Source: Heterohyrax brucei
Taxonomy: Eukaryota; Chordata; Mammalia; Hyracoidea; Procaviidae
Direction: 5' to 3'
DNA length: 64,000 nucleotides
NCBI GenBank assembly: GCA_028571685.1
Contig: CM053143.1
Coordinates: 158,032,329 to 158,096,328, forward strand
The notes under the pieces were generated by a model. It searched no databases. It saw only the letters and a program-made list of their open reading frames with translations, and was not told the origin of the DNA. Shown here in pieces: positions 43,286-53,909 of the stretch. Both the position numbers and the translations under genes were made by a program. Within the stretch, counting starts at the first letter, position 1, and every line of letters begins with the position of its first letter.

Positions 43286-44439
43286 TTATTAACTTATTTG
43301 GTGAGTGATGTATTATCTACAAATTCCTGAAAATGCTTATAGTGTCATCAAAATTTTATAATTGAACTTGGAGCTTGCAAGTGAGAAGGCTAAGAGAAAG
43401 CTGATCCCTTACTTATAGTACCCACAGAATGGAAAATACAGCAGTGTAGTTCCTCCCGGGTGCTACCCACATTCCCAAGTCCTGGATACATGTACTTAGC
43501 TCTGGGAGGGCTAGAAGTCACTCTTACATCTCATATAATTTTTCCTTTGCCAGACAGTGCTGCCAACCAAGGAACCTATTAATGCCAATCATCATGGCAA
43601 ATTTTAAAATATAGCCCTGTCCAGCTAAAAGTAGCCACAGACCAATGTCTCATTTTACCAAGGCAAAGACTTTTTCTGTCTTCAGAGGGGAATGTGTTTT
43701 TCAAGAGTGTCTAAAGAAATAGAAATCATATTTCGAGAGCATAAGGAAAAATGAAAATTAAATGAATTTACTTAGTGACATTTGAAACAGGATCATAATT
43801 CTGTACAAGTATGTTGGAAATTTGTATTATTTTTGACATCACTGAGTTTTTGTATTTGTTATATACTTCAGGATTTCTTACGCTACCGTGTATCAAGAAA
43901 TCAGTTAGAAATGTCATTACCACTGTGGAAATTACAAGATTTTCCAGTTATATTTAAAGGATGTAATTACAGATTTTCACTCACCAGTACTATGAATTGA
44001 ACAAGTATATATTTTCCAAGTGTAACGACCTCATAAAAGAAAGTGAACAAATGCACTGGAGATACAAATTTAACATGAGTCCTTGTCACCAAATCTCCAG
44101 GATGTGAAGTCAGTTTTCTTCTGGCAAGTTCAGCCCAGATCTTTGGAAAAATTGACCAATTAACTTCTGAATTACTTACAAGTAATTTGGTTATCAACAC
44201 TCGACCATAAACTTTTGTTTACTTTTTTGTAACTGAACTACACCTACTTACAAAAAGTTATTTAAAAAAAAAAAGAAAGAAAGAAAGAAAACGACACAAT
44301 ACAGTTATAAAAGTTTCTAAGTTTTAGGTAAAATGTTTCTAAGGAACATACAGATGGAAGCAATAGAGAAGGTGGCGGGGTGGTATGCTTGAACATGTAT
44401 TAATCACCTTCTTTCAGGTATTAATCATGTCTATTATGT
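43286..44439. other. 1.15 kb with no clear feature; AAAG tract near 44270
   Basis: No recognisable gene. The small plus frame at 43782-44000 has no domain signature that I know. An A-rich 'aaag' microsatellite lies at 44264-44291. Confidence 0.45.
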
Positions 44440-44625
44440 GTCACTGTAAGTCAGAATCAAGTGAATGGAATTGGGTTAATTTTTAGTGTGTTTATATGTT
44501 CAAATCTGCCCGATGTTCCTTGGAAACTCAGTGGAATAGTTCTACTTTGTCCTATACTGAGTCAAAATGTCCTATGAGTCAAAATCAACTTGATGGCAGT
44601 GGGTTTGGTTTTTGTTTTGTTTTTT
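44440..44625 (+). mobile_element. two AfroSINE-like SINE tail pieces
   Basis: 44440-44488 is a tail fragment ('gtcactgtaagtcagaatca'). 44489-44625 is a second, 5'-truncated forward copy with 'tccttggaaactcagtggaa', 'tagttctactttgtcctata' and 'aaaatcaacttgatggcagt', then 'gggtttggttttt'. Confidence 0.72.
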
Positions 44626-44667
44626 GGTTATGTGTTTAAGCATATCTTCATTGATATTTTACTATTT

Positions 44668-44740
44668 CAGGGATTTGAGCTGCCAGCCTTTTGGTTAGCA
44701 GCCACATCTCTCAACCACTAAGCCATCAGGTTTCCCATCA
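44668..44740 (-). mobile_element. AfroSINE-like SINE head fragment, reverse
   Basis: 'gatttgagctgccagccttt', 'tggttagcagccacatctct' and 'aaccactaagccatcaggtt' are the tRNA-like head of a reverse copy. It is 3'-truncated relative to the SINE. Confidence 0.75.
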
Positions 44741-45224
44741 CATTATATTCAACATAACCTAACTTATATTTTCTCACTCTTTTCATGTTATTCTTCATTT
44801 CTCCTAGTCTATGAAAGCAGCCCATGTTTACTTTCAGGTACTCTGTCTAGTTATTTTAGTTCTTACTCAATTTTTATTTCCCTCCTATACCTTCTTTACA
44901 TTGTTATTATTTTTTGATCTAGTAAATATTTAAACTTGCCCAATTCCCCTCTCATTTCTATTTCTATTTTTAATTTAATATGTGGTGCATTTTTATACAC
45001 TCCATTTTATTACAGAATTAAGAAACTCTTGAGAATGTCTTGTACATCTCTACATAAAACATATTTGGTAAACACTTGTCCTCTTAAGACTTTTTGATAC
45101 ACTAATACGATTATTTGCCTTCTTTGAATTGGGAATGTCCTCAGAGGTCTAAGGTAGGTTTGTTAAGGAAGAGGAAGAAAGAAATTTTTATAACTTCCTT
45201 ATTCAAATAAAACAAAAAGTATCC
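44741..45224. other. no recognisable feature
   Basis: About 480 AT- and T-rich bases between a SINE and the LTR cluster. Confidence 0.45.
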
Positions 45225-45667
45225 CCTGTCTTACTGCCATTTTGTGATTTTCCTGTGTTATATGCTGAAGGATTAGGATAGGATCCTTTCATAGGATCAC
45301 CTCCCTGCTCCACTGTGAAGGGAGTTTCCCTAGAGTATGGCTTGTACTACCTTTAATCCTTTCATCCTACAAGAAGTAAAAGGAAAGGGATGCAAGTCAA
45401 CAGTCAGGAACTTCATACCATCACTAAAGTAGCACTCGGAGAAGAGGGTGTCCTTAGGACCTGAGATTCCCTTGCCAAGATGCTTCTTGATGAAACACTA
45501 ATTCAACACAAGAACTTTCCTCCACGGTCAACAGAGGGAAAGCCTTCCTGTGGGACAAACATACTGAATTTGGACTTGTTGGCTTTTGGACTGTGACAAA
45601 ATAAGGTTTCTGTTCTTAAAGCTATCCACTTGTGGTATCTCTGTTGGAGGAGCACTAGCTGGCTAAA
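45225..45667 (+). mobile_element. MaLR-like LTR (5' LTR of a plus-strand remnant)
   Basis: Contains 'ttttgtgattttcctgtgtt', 'gaagggagtttccctagagt', 'gaagtaaaaggaaagggatg', 'ggaaagccttcctgtgggac', 'gactgtgacaaaataaggtt' and the 3' border 'tggtatctctgttggaggag' to 'ctagctggctaaaat'. The U3 start is missing. Internal sequence follows directly. Confidence 0.75.
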
Positions 45668-46561
45668 ATAGAATTGGGGACCAAGGGAGTGGGGTACTGT
45701 TCCAACAAATACCTAAAATGTGAAAGTGCTTTTAAAACTGTGAATGGATAGAAGATGTGAATGGAACCAAGGAAAACTGTTAACACCAGAGAAGGTGCAA
45801 CAGTGTAGGACCAGCCCCAGTAGCAACCAGCAGAAGGAAGCAGAACCAGAGCAGTGAGAGACAGCCCTGGAGCTGACACATGGAGCGAGTGAGCTGAATT
45901 CCTGTGCAAATAGGTATCCTCACAGAGTGGGCTTTCTACCTACATTTGAATAGGTAGAGATAGGCAGTTTGGGGACTCTTGCTCCAGTGGAGAAGATGCA
46001 GGCCTGAGGCGTAGGCCATGAGTCTGTGGGAAACAGAAGCCTAAGAGACAGAGAGTATGGGAAGGTGATCTGCCTCAGTCTCAAAGGTATGACCATGACT
46101 TCTAAGGTTTAAGAGGATTGAGCCATGGCCCATGATGTTTCTAACTGGGGAGATGCCACTCATGTGAACTTTGAAAATTGTTCACCTGAAGCTAAGAGAG
46201 GAAGAGTTGCTGTCCCAGTGGGCCTGGAAAGCAGAGCTGTAGAACAAGTTAGAGGGGCTTCTGTTCAGATTCTGGAGAGGGAAACCGATACCTGAAGTCT
46301 AGAGGGCAGGGCCATTGTGTAAAGTGCATCAGAGAACGGAAGATTATTTTCAAAGCTTTCAGCGCTACTGCAATGTGTTTTACTAACTTACTTATTGCCT
46401 GTTTTGTCTTCTTTGTCCCATTTGCAATGGAAATGTCTAACTTGTGCCTGACTGCTCTGCCACTGTATTTTAGAAGCAGATAACTTGTATTCTAGGTTTT
46501 AAAGCTGAAGAAGAATTTCTGGATTTTGGACTTGGACTTTTAGACTTTAACTAGGATGATC
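45668..46561 (+). mobile_element. MaLR-like internal region, plus strand
   Basis: It begins 'agaattggggaccaagg' right after the LTR and continues 'ctgtgaatggatagaagatg', 'ggaagcagaaccagagcagt', 'gttgctgtcccagtgggcct' and 'gacttggacttttagacttt'. The opening part is homologous, in the opposite orientation, to 48136 downwards (plus strand around 47990-48130), which identifies both as the same internal region. There is no gag or pol frame; MaLR internals are usually non-coding. Confidence 0.65.
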
Positions 46562-47010
46562 CCTTAGTCACCTGGTACTGCTCTAACAGAAAATACCACA
46601 AGTGCAAGGCTTTATGAAGAGAAATGTTACTGTCATATCCCAGTAAGCCACAGATCCATTTATGAGTTGTAAGTCCATTCAGTAAGAGAACTTATCACAG
46701 TCTGGTAGTTACAAGTCCATTCAATAGGAGACATTACCACAGTCCATTGGGCTAAGTCCAAACTAAAGGAGAGCATCTTGGCATGGGAACCTTGGGTCCA
46801 AAGGATGTGCCTGCTCTGGGTCATGCTGCTCTCTTAGTGGTGTGTGATGCCCAGCTTCCTCTGCTCACCTCTCTCCCTTATATCCCACAACCTAGTAGCT
46901 TGAGTCCTGCCTCACTAACACAACTGCACCCTATTCTCCATCATCAATATCATAGAGGCAGGATTCACTGTTGTGAGCAAGGGCACCACTCTGGGACTCC
47001 TAGGCAAGTC
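46562..47010 (-). mobile_element. MaLR-like LTR, reverse, truncated
   Basis: 'ttagtcacctggtactgctc', 'cttggcatgggaaccttggg', 'cccttatatcccacaaccta' and 'gggactcctaggcaagtcaa'. The U3 tip with the 'gggggacacaattcaa' block is lacking. It splits the plus-strand internal region. Confidence 0.72.
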
Positions 47011-47235
47011 AAATCAGTTGGGGAGAAATTTATGGATTTTGAACTTAAGATTGTTGCTGTGCTATGAATGAAGATCTTTGCTATATTATGAATGAATATA
47101 TTTTGTATGTTCTAATGATGTGATTTTTAGGGTGCCAAGGGGTGGGACATCATGGATTGAATTGCATCACTCCAAAAATGTGTGTGTTGATTTGAAGTAG
47201 GGAACCTCACACCACCAAGAGAGCAGCACACATGT
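47011..47235 (+). mobile_element. MaLR-like internal 3' end and 3' LTR start, plus strand
   Basis: 'atggattttgaacttaagat', 'ctatgaatgaatatattttg' and 'tagggtgccaaggggtggga' are followed by the LTR start 'tcatggattgaattgcatca' at about 47152. The LTR is internally deleted ('gatttgaagtagggaacctc'). It continues the plus element that starts at 45225. Confidence 0.6.
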
Positions 47236-48136
47236 TAATCTTTCCAAAATGCAGTGGTAAAACAGGCAGGCACCAGTTACATATTTTCATTACAAATGAA
47301 GAAATTGCAGGGAAAAACAATGGCATACACAAAGCAAATTATCAGAACACATTACATTGCCTTTATGGCTTCAAAAACAACATTCTGAACTCTGAGACAT
47401 TTTATAACCCTTCCCTTCAGACTCTAGGTATTAGCCACACTCTCTGATTCTGAGTGGAGGTGCCTAGGCTTCAGCTCTGCCTTTCAGGCCCACCTGGACA
47501 GCAACTCTGCCCCCTGGGCTTTAGGTATACCCTACGCCCAACTGAGTGGCAATTCCACTCCCACAAACACAGAAAGCCCTGGCCCTTTCATGGCCATACC
47601 TTCTCAAACTCAGGCGGCTCAGCCTCTCACCAACCTGTCTCATCAGCTTCTACTTCCTATGGCCTCATGTCCACATCTTCATCAACTTGCCTCATCATCT
47701 TCTGCTTCCAATGACCTCCTGGCCTGGGCCGCAAGCCCACATCTGCCCTGCAGGGGCAAGTGTTCCAAAGTTCCATAGCTCCACCGATTCAAGTGTCCAG
47801 AGGCACCCTGTTCCATCAAGTAGCCTCCTGCACACAAGCACTGAGCTCTCTTGTTTTGTGGGTCAGCAAGCCTAACTCTAGCTATTCAAGTGCCCAGAGA
47901 CACCCTACTCCACCAAGAAGCATGCTGCGTACAGGCATTCAGCATTCCCACTCCGTGGGTCAGCTTCTGGTTCTGCTGCTGCCAGTTCACTGCTGCTGCT
48001 TTTCTCATCACCAGCTGCCCTCTCAGGTGCTAGCAGTTCTCTTGGGTACCTTTTTCCATCCATTCACAGTTTTAAAAAAAAGCTGCTGCATTTTGGGCAT
48101 TTGTTAGAGCAGTACCCCATTCCTAGAACCAAATTC
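47236..48136 (-). mobile_element. MaLR-like internal region, minus strand
   Basis: GC-richer than its surroundings. On the plus strand it ends 'ccccattcctagaaccaaat' and 'tct', so the reverse begins just inside the LTR at 48137. Its start is homologous to 45668 onwards in the opposite direction. Several overlapping plus-strand ORFs (47454-48107) are antisense to it and are rejected as genes. Confidence 0.6.
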
Positions 48137-48595
48137 TGTCTTAGTCACCTGTTACTGCTCTAACAGAAAATACTATGACTAGAAAGTTTTATGATGAAAA
48201 ATGTTTACTGTCGCAGTCCGGTAAGCCATAAATCCATTTACAAGTTACAAGTCCACTCAATAAGAGAACTTATCCCAGTCCGGTGGGCTGAGTCCAAATT
48301 CAATGGGAGCATGTTGGCACAGGAACCTCAGGTCCAAAGGATACGCCTGCTCTCGGTCACACTGCTCTCTTGGTGGTATGAGTTTTCCAGCTTCCTCTGC
48401 TCACCTCTCTCCCTTATATTCCACAAGCTTGTAGCTTGAGTTCTGCATCACTAATACAACTGCCACCCATTCTCCATCATCAGTATCACAGAGGCAAGAT
48501 TCATAACACACAGGAGGAAGGGTAAAACATTGGGACTCCTATCCAAGTCAAATCAACACAAACATTTTTGGGGGGACTCAATACAATCCCTGACA
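48137..48595 (-). mobile_element. MaLR-like LTR, reverse (5' LTR of the minus element)
   Basis: Complete LTR: the plus strand begins 'tgtcttagtcacctgttact' and ends 'tttggggggactcaatacaa' then 'tccctgaca'. Internal blocks 'cttatattccacaagcttgt' and 'gggactcctatccaagtcaa' match the LTR at 46562-47010. Its flanks are internal sequence on the left and a piece of another element on the right, not a duplication. Confidence 0.8.
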
Positions 48596-49131
48596 GATGG
48601 GATGAACATGTTTTACATGTGGCAGAGATGCTTTTTAAGAGAACAAAGAGGGGGATGTCATGGTTTGAGTTATAGCAATTTGGCCAGGCTGTAATCCCTA
48701 GTATTGTCTGATGTTCTCCCATATCAGAATTCTTTCCTCTATAATGTTAATGAGGGTAGGTGGGCACTGACATGTTGGTCAGGCAGAGCTTAACATATGA
48801 AATTATTTTGTACCTTGAGGCAGTTTCTTTAAATATAAAAAGAAAGGAGGCAAGTGGAGATTTGGGGGACTTCGTAACACCAAAAAGCAGTGCCAGGAAC
48901 TGAGTGTGTCTTTTTGAAAGGACCTGGGTCCCTGCACTTCAGAAGCTTCTGGTCCAGGGAAAGACTGATGATAATGACCTTCCTCCAGTGTCAGCAAAGG
49001 AAGCCTTCCCCTGGAGCTGACACCCTAGATTTTGACTGTTTGCCTACTGGACTGTGACACAATAAAGTTTATCTCTTTAAAGTCATCCACTCATGGTATT
49101 TCTGTCAGCACAATACCAGATGACTAAAACA
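48596..49131 (+). mobile_element. MaLR-like internal tail and complete 3' LTR, plus strand
   Basis: A 60-base internal tail ('ttacatgtggcagagatgct', 'aacaaagagggggatg') runs into an LTR at 48656 ('tgtcatggtttgagttatag') that ends 'ccagatgactaaaaca' at 49131. Blocks include 'aatgttaatgagggtaggtg', 'gaaaggacctgggtccctgc', 'ccttcccctggagctgacac' and the polyadenylation-like 'acacaataaagttt'. It resembles the LTR at 54961-55536 more than the one at 61392. Confidence 0.8.
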
Positions 49132-49374
49132 ACAGTATTTGGAGTTAATGGTATCAGTCTTGCCCCTGTCTTTGCCTCAATAGCTTGTCTTAGTCTGTGA
49201 ATATGGTGGACATCCATCAGTTACAGGAAACTCTCAATTTTTCCTATTCAGTTACTTATTGGACTGTGTGTCCTGCTCTGTTATTTAGGACACTCCAGAA
49301 AAGAAGATTACCCATTGCCATCATGTCAACGTATCAATGTAGAAAGAACTATGTTCTGCAAGGTTTTCAGTGAC

Positions 49375-49492
49375 TGATTTTTCAGGGGTAGATTACTAAG
49401 CTTTGCTTCAGAGGAACTTCTATGCGGACTTGAACTTTCAATGTTTGGTTAGCAGCCAAGTAGTTTCACCATCTAATCAGCCAGGGTAGTCA
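49375..49492 (-). mobile_element. AfroSINE-like SINE (variant with middle block), reverse
   Basis: 'actgatttttcaggggtaga', 'ttcagaggaacttctatgcg', 'tggttagcagccaagtagtt' and 'aatcagccaggg'. Same variant as 3848-3968. Confidence 0.6.
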
Positions 49493-49530
49493 TTACATCA
49501 TTACAACAACTTGATCATCACTAGAAGCAG

Positions 49531-49553
49531 TGTGTGTGTGTGTGTGTGTGTGT
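49531..49553. repeat. GT microsatellite
   Basis: An uninterrupted run of about eleven 'gt' units, visible directly. Confidence 0.85.
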
Positions 49554-50325
49554 CTATCTTCTACCACCAGATTCCTGATAACTTGGATGGACTGCATGTC
49601 TTTCAATTACTTTTGGGTAAGTTAGGCTGATTTTTAATTGAGTAAAATTATGAATGGTCTACTCTCCCTGCCCCCCTTTAAATATGCTCTGGTCCTTTTA
49701 TTAGAAAAGCTTGAGGAGTAATTCTTATTACTTCTCTGTCTTAAATGTTTAAGCTACCTCTACAGAAATAGAAAAAACAATTCTCAACTTTATATAGAAT
49801 GTCAAGAGGCCCAAACCATAAAGCAATGTTGAAAGAGAAGACCACAGAGTGCTCACATTTTCTGATTTTAAAACACTGTATAGCTACAGTAATCAAAACA
49901 GCCTGACACTAGGTTAACAATATACATATAGACCAATGGAATAGAATTGAAAGTCCAGGAAAACAAAGTAAAACAAAACAACCCCGTATATGAGTATATT
50001 AGTAAATTAGTCAACTAATTTTTGAAAAGGTTACAAAGTCCATTCAATGTCAAAAGAAGAACATCTTTCATAAATGGTGTTGGAAAAATTAGATTTCCAG
50101 AGGAGAAAAATTAAAGAGGATCCATGTCTCACAACATATACACACAGAATTTAAAATGGATTAAGGACATAAATGGGCAAACTAAAACCATAAATTCCTT
50201 AGAATGCATGTGAAATGCTGTCCAGTCTAGCTTTTAACCATGGATTGTTTAACATAGCAACAAAAGCACAAACAGCAAAAGACAAAATAAATAAAATGAG
50301 ACCTCATAAAAACTGAAAACTTTTG

Positions 50326-50548
50326 TCTACATTTCCTCCCTTTTGATCAGGATTCTGCCATAGAATCTTTGACCAACATTTCTACTAATAGTGACTGGGC
50401 ACTGTCCATTTATATTCTCATGGCAAAGGAGATAGTTGATCAGGGAGACAATTAGCTATATGCTCCATTCCTTCTTTTATACCTGACAGTTCTCTCTCTG
50501 TTGCTCCAGGTGAACAGAGACTAATTGGGATTCCTTTTGACGAACTTC
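50326..50548 (-). repeat. unclassified interspersed repeat, reverse partial copy
   Basis: The reverse complement of this segment matches 51530-51755: 'cccaattagtct' then 'gttcacc.ggagcaacagag', 'gaaggaatggag', 'ctccctgatcaactacctcc'-like, 'agattctatggcagaatcct' and 'gatcaaaag..gaggaaatg'. It sits inside an old L1. Confidence 0.7.
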
Positions 50549-50837
50549 ATCAAAAAGTGAAAACACTTGTTACCCAATGGACACTATCTACAGACACTAT
50601 ATGTCTGATAAAAATCTAACAATAGAAACAAAGATTAAAAACTTCCACAAAACTTAACAAAAAAACACAAATAATACAATCGAAAAAGGGCAAGGGACTT
50701 AAATAGACATGTCACAAAAAAAGATATTCAAATAGCCACCAAAAATATATATAAAAAAATGCTAAAGGTCCTTAGCCATCAGAGAGATGCAAATCAAAAG
50801 CACACTGAGATGCTATTCTACTCCCACTAGGCTAAGA

Positions 50838-50983
50838 CCCTGGTGGTATAGTGATTAAGAGCTATGGCTGCTAATCAAAAGGTCAGCAGTTTGAATCTAC
50901 CAGGCATTCCTTGGAAACTGTGGGGTAGTTCTCCTCTGTTCTGTGGAGTTGCTAAGTGTAAGAACCAACTTGATGGCTATGAG
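50838..50983 (+). mobile_element. AfroSINE-like SINE with target duplication
   Basis: 'ccctggtggtatagtgatta', 'tggctgctaatcaaaaggtc' and 'tccttggaaactgtggggta', with a diverged tail ('aagaaccaacttgatggcta'). The flanks 'taggctaaga' (50828-50837) and 'taggccaaga' (50984-50993) match at 9 of 10 positions. It is nested in the old L1. Confidence 0.88.
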
Positions 50984-51301
50984 TAGGCCAAGATTTTTTT
51001 TTTAAAAGAAAGGACAAATATTTGATGACCACACTTACATAAAAAGGCAAGAAATAGCCACTGCATATAGGGCAAAATTTATTAGTGGTTACCAGAGTCT
51101 AGAGAAGGGAGGTAAAGGAAGAGTTTTACTGCTTGTGCAATACTGAATTTTGGTTTACAATGATAGAAATACTGAATTGACTAAAGATAGGCTATATGGT
51201 CAATTAATGTCAGTGGTGCCAATAAGTTGCACCTATAAAAAGTTGAATTGACAAAAGCTGTGTGATAGACCTATTTAGAACAGTTCTCAAGATAGAGAGA
51301 C

Positions 51302-51335
51302 AGGTAGGTAGGTAGGTGGGTAGGTAGATAGATGA
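51302..51335. repeat. TAGG microsatellite
   Basis: 'ggtaggtaggtaggtgggta' and 'ggtagatagatg': a tetranucleotide tract with one substitution, then TAGA units. Confidence 0.8.
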
Positions 51336-51504
51336 GAAAATGGGTAAATGCTGCGACTGTTCATTTATGACCAAACACTTGACAAGATTTGATTTCTTAG
51401 TTTAGAGTTTTAAGGTCATGTTTTCACGGTGCATTCCGGTTAATTGCCCTAGTAACATATTCAGTGATTCTAATTCTACCTCCTAATTCATTGTGTACTG
51501 CCTG

Positions 51505-52165
51505 AATTTTAAAAGCTTACAGACTGGCATCCAAAGAATCCCAATTAGTCTGTTCACCGGGAGCAACAGAGAAAGAAGAACTGTCAGGGATTAAAGAAGG
51601 AATGGAGTGTATGGCCAGTTCTCTCCCTGATCAACTACCTCCTTTGCTGTGAGAATATAAGTGGATGGTGTCCACTATTAGTGGAAATTTTGATCAAAGA
51701 TTCTATGGCAGAATCCTGATCAAAAGGGGAGGAAATGTAGACAAGAATTTCAAATTCTGTGGCCTTCTGGAGTCACAGAGGCTGGATGCATTTCTGATAC
51801 TATTCCTCAGAGATAATCTTCAAACCCTGAATAACAACAACAAAAATCTCTCAGTCTTTTTAGAAACAAACAATAGATTACCTAAACAAATTTTTAAAAA
51901 TGTCTGCTTTAAGAAGTATACTCTTTTAAGATCTACCTACATGGGATCAAAATGACAACAGCAGCCTGAAAGATTAGATAGCAACCTTAGGTGACAGTGA
52001 GTTTACGTTAATGGAGGGGATAATTCAGAAAAAAAGGGTAAGAATGGCTGGACAGCTTGAAGAATGTCATCAGTGTCACACGCAGAAAGGGTTAAATGGG
52101 GGTACACTTTCTTGTGTATATTCTCACTGATGGCAACAACAAAATAAATAATTTAAAAAAATGTT
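51505..52165 (+). repeat. unclassified retrotransposed repeat, longest copy
   Basis: Landmarks in order are 'gggagcaacagagaaagaag', 'ctccctgatcaactacctcc', 'tgatcaaaggggag'-like text near 51718, 'tcagagataatcttcaaacc', 'cctacatgggatcaaaatga', 'aggtgacagtgagtttacgt' and 'cttgaagaatgtcatcagtg'. It ends in 'aacaacaaaataaataattt', a polyadenylation-like, A-rich end. A 96-codon frame at 51665-51955 has no motif that I can name. Partial copies lie at 50326-50548 (inverted) and possibly 33121 and 21595. It behaves like a retroposed transcript family; the parent is unknown to me. Confidence 0.6.
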
Positions 52166-52340
52166 TAAACTATCATCTTACTTTTATTCTTCATGGAAAC
52201 TTTAGTGAGATGTTAGGAAAGCCTAGATGGTACAACCAACCATTAAGTTCGCTGTTAAGACTCCTACTTCACTTAATATATTTGAGTTGTCTTTATGTCT
52301 CATAAGGAAGTTAATTATTGACTTTAATTAATCATACTTT

Positions 52341-52356
52341 AAAATATTTCAGCATT
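52341..52356 (+). repeat. left target-site duplication of L1 3' end
   Basis: 'aaaatatttcagcatt' here is repeated exactly at 53894-53909, on either side of a short L1. Confidence 0.93.
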
Positions 52357-53893
52357 GCAGCCAAAAAAACACATGCGGACATGTTCATGATCTTTAGTTA
52401 TTAAAGAAATTCAAATCAAGATGACAACGAGATACCATCTCACCCCAACAAGGTTGGCCATGATCCAGAAAACACAAAACAACAAATGCTGGAGAGGCTG
52501 TGGAGAAAGTGGAACCCTCCTACACTGTTGGTGGGGTTGCAAAATGGTCCAGCCTCTTTGGAAGGCAATCTGGCGCTTCCTTGAAAAAATGGATATTGAT
52601 GTATCATTTGACCCAGTAATTCCACTACTTGGAATATATCCTACAGAATCAAGGCCTTTCACACCAACGGACACATGCACCAGAATGTTTATCGCAGCAC
52701 AGTCCATGATAGCAAAAAGATGGAATCAACCCAGATGCCCAACAACAGAAGAATGGATAGGTAAACTGTGGTATATACACTCAATGGAGCATTACGTAAT
52801 GATAAAGAACAACGACGACTTCAGGAAACATCTCATGACCTGGTTTCAACTGGAAGACATTATGTTGAGTGAAAGTAGTCAGTGACAAAAGGACAAATAT
52901 TGTATGAGACCTCTACGATAAGATCACAAAAACAGACTTGTGTATAGAAGAAAAGACTCTTTGACAGAGAGGTGGAGAGGGTTTAGATTATATAGTTGCT
53001 AGGTATCTGGTTGGGTGAAATCGGTGATAGCACACATTAGAAACAAGAACAATATTAAATGGACTTAAACATAACATGAGTACTCCTTCCATCTTAACCC
53101 AATATTGCAAGGATAGAGTAGCTGGGGCAGGGAGCGGCGGACCATGCTCTTAGGCAAAAGTGAGGCCAATTTTGACAACTAGCATTTTGCTAAGAGGGCT
53201 CTCTGCACCCCATGTTGGTGAGTGGTGACTGGGGTCTTAAAAGCTGCCAAGCTGCCATCCGAGTGCACAGCAAATGGTCCCAACTCAGCAGGAACGGATG
53301 CTCACAGAGGACCAAAATGACATGGGAGGAAGACAACCCAGAAGACAAAGAGACCCACATCAGTGGGTGCCTACATCGACTTGGGACTGGAAGAACCGGA
53401 TGGTGCCTGGCCACCACTAGTGATAGCCACGATGGAGCTCACTAAGTTGAGTCTCATTGGTAACACAAGAATAAAAAGGGGTGCACCCTGAGATCCTCAC
53501 TAAAAGACCTCAATTGATGGTCCAGTGGTTTTGGGGTTCCCCTGGGAGCTTGGCCCCTTGCCCTGATGCTGCCCTTGACCATAAATCATAACGAAGATCC
53601 ATGCTTCGGACAGGAATGGATTGGACTTGGCGATGCGGTGACCATATATTGGATGCACTTTATGGTTCTATGCATCTATAGGATGTCATCCTGCTGACCT
53701 CTGGCTGGAGGAAGGAGAGTGGCTGATGAGGAGTGGAAAGGAGGCTGTTGGGAGGATGAGACACGTATGGAGCAGAGAGGAATAGTGTGCTGTCACCGGG
53801 CAGGGAGAACAGTGGAAGATGCATATAGGTGGGTATGTAAATTTATACGGGAACATATATTTTCACTCAGTTATATTAAATAAAAAATTTTAA
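52357..53893 (+). mobile_element. 5'-truncated L1 with perfect 16-bp target duplication
   Basis: It begins in the ORF2 C-terminal region ('cagccaaaaaaacacatgcg'), has an open C-terminal frame, a 3'UTR of about 1 kb (52886-53893) and an A-rich end ('attaaataaaaaattttaaa'). The UTR matches 31972-32992 block by block ('taaaagctgccaagctgcca', 'gcctggccaccactagtgat', 'ggatgtcatcctgctgacct'). Perfect duplications and a readable frame suggest that it is one of the younger insertions in the window. Confidence 0.93.
52421..52885 (+). pseudogene. L1 ORF2 C-terminal fragment (open 154 codons)
   Basis: The frame opens '[18 protein letters not shown]' and contains the complete L1 cysteine motif '[18 protein letters not shown]' (C-x3-C-x7-H-x4-C), then '[15 protein letters not shown]', '[20 protein letters not shown]' and ends 'DIMLSESSQ' with a stop. 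The motif is needed for retrotransposition and helps RNA binding in L1s. A TAG lies just upstream, and the endonuclease and RT domains were never copied because the insertion is 5'-truncated, so no functional protein is expected. Confidence 0.92.
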
Positions 53894-53909
53894 AAAATAT
53901 TTCAGCATT

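Larger units (their letters stand above)
49762..51250 (+). mobile_element. old L1: ORF2 C-terminal half and 3'UTR, with two nested insertions
   Basis: 'atagaccaatggaatagaat', 'agtccattcaatgtcaaaag' and 'ggattaaggacataaatggg' are typical L1 ORF2 text. It is interrupted by the unnamed repeat at 50326-50548, resumes 'cttcatcaaaaagtgaaaac', is interrupted again by a SINE at 50838, and ends with an L1 3'UTR-like part ('ggacaaatatttgatgacca', 'agtggttaccagagtctaga'). It is diverged, with no open frame. Confidence 0.75.

Noticed and set aside
47454..48107. Overlapping plus-strand frames of 62-115 codons in a GC-richer stretch
   Set aside because: The region is the internal part of a reverse MaLR-like element; three frames are open because stops are rare in GC-richer DNA. 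No protein motif.
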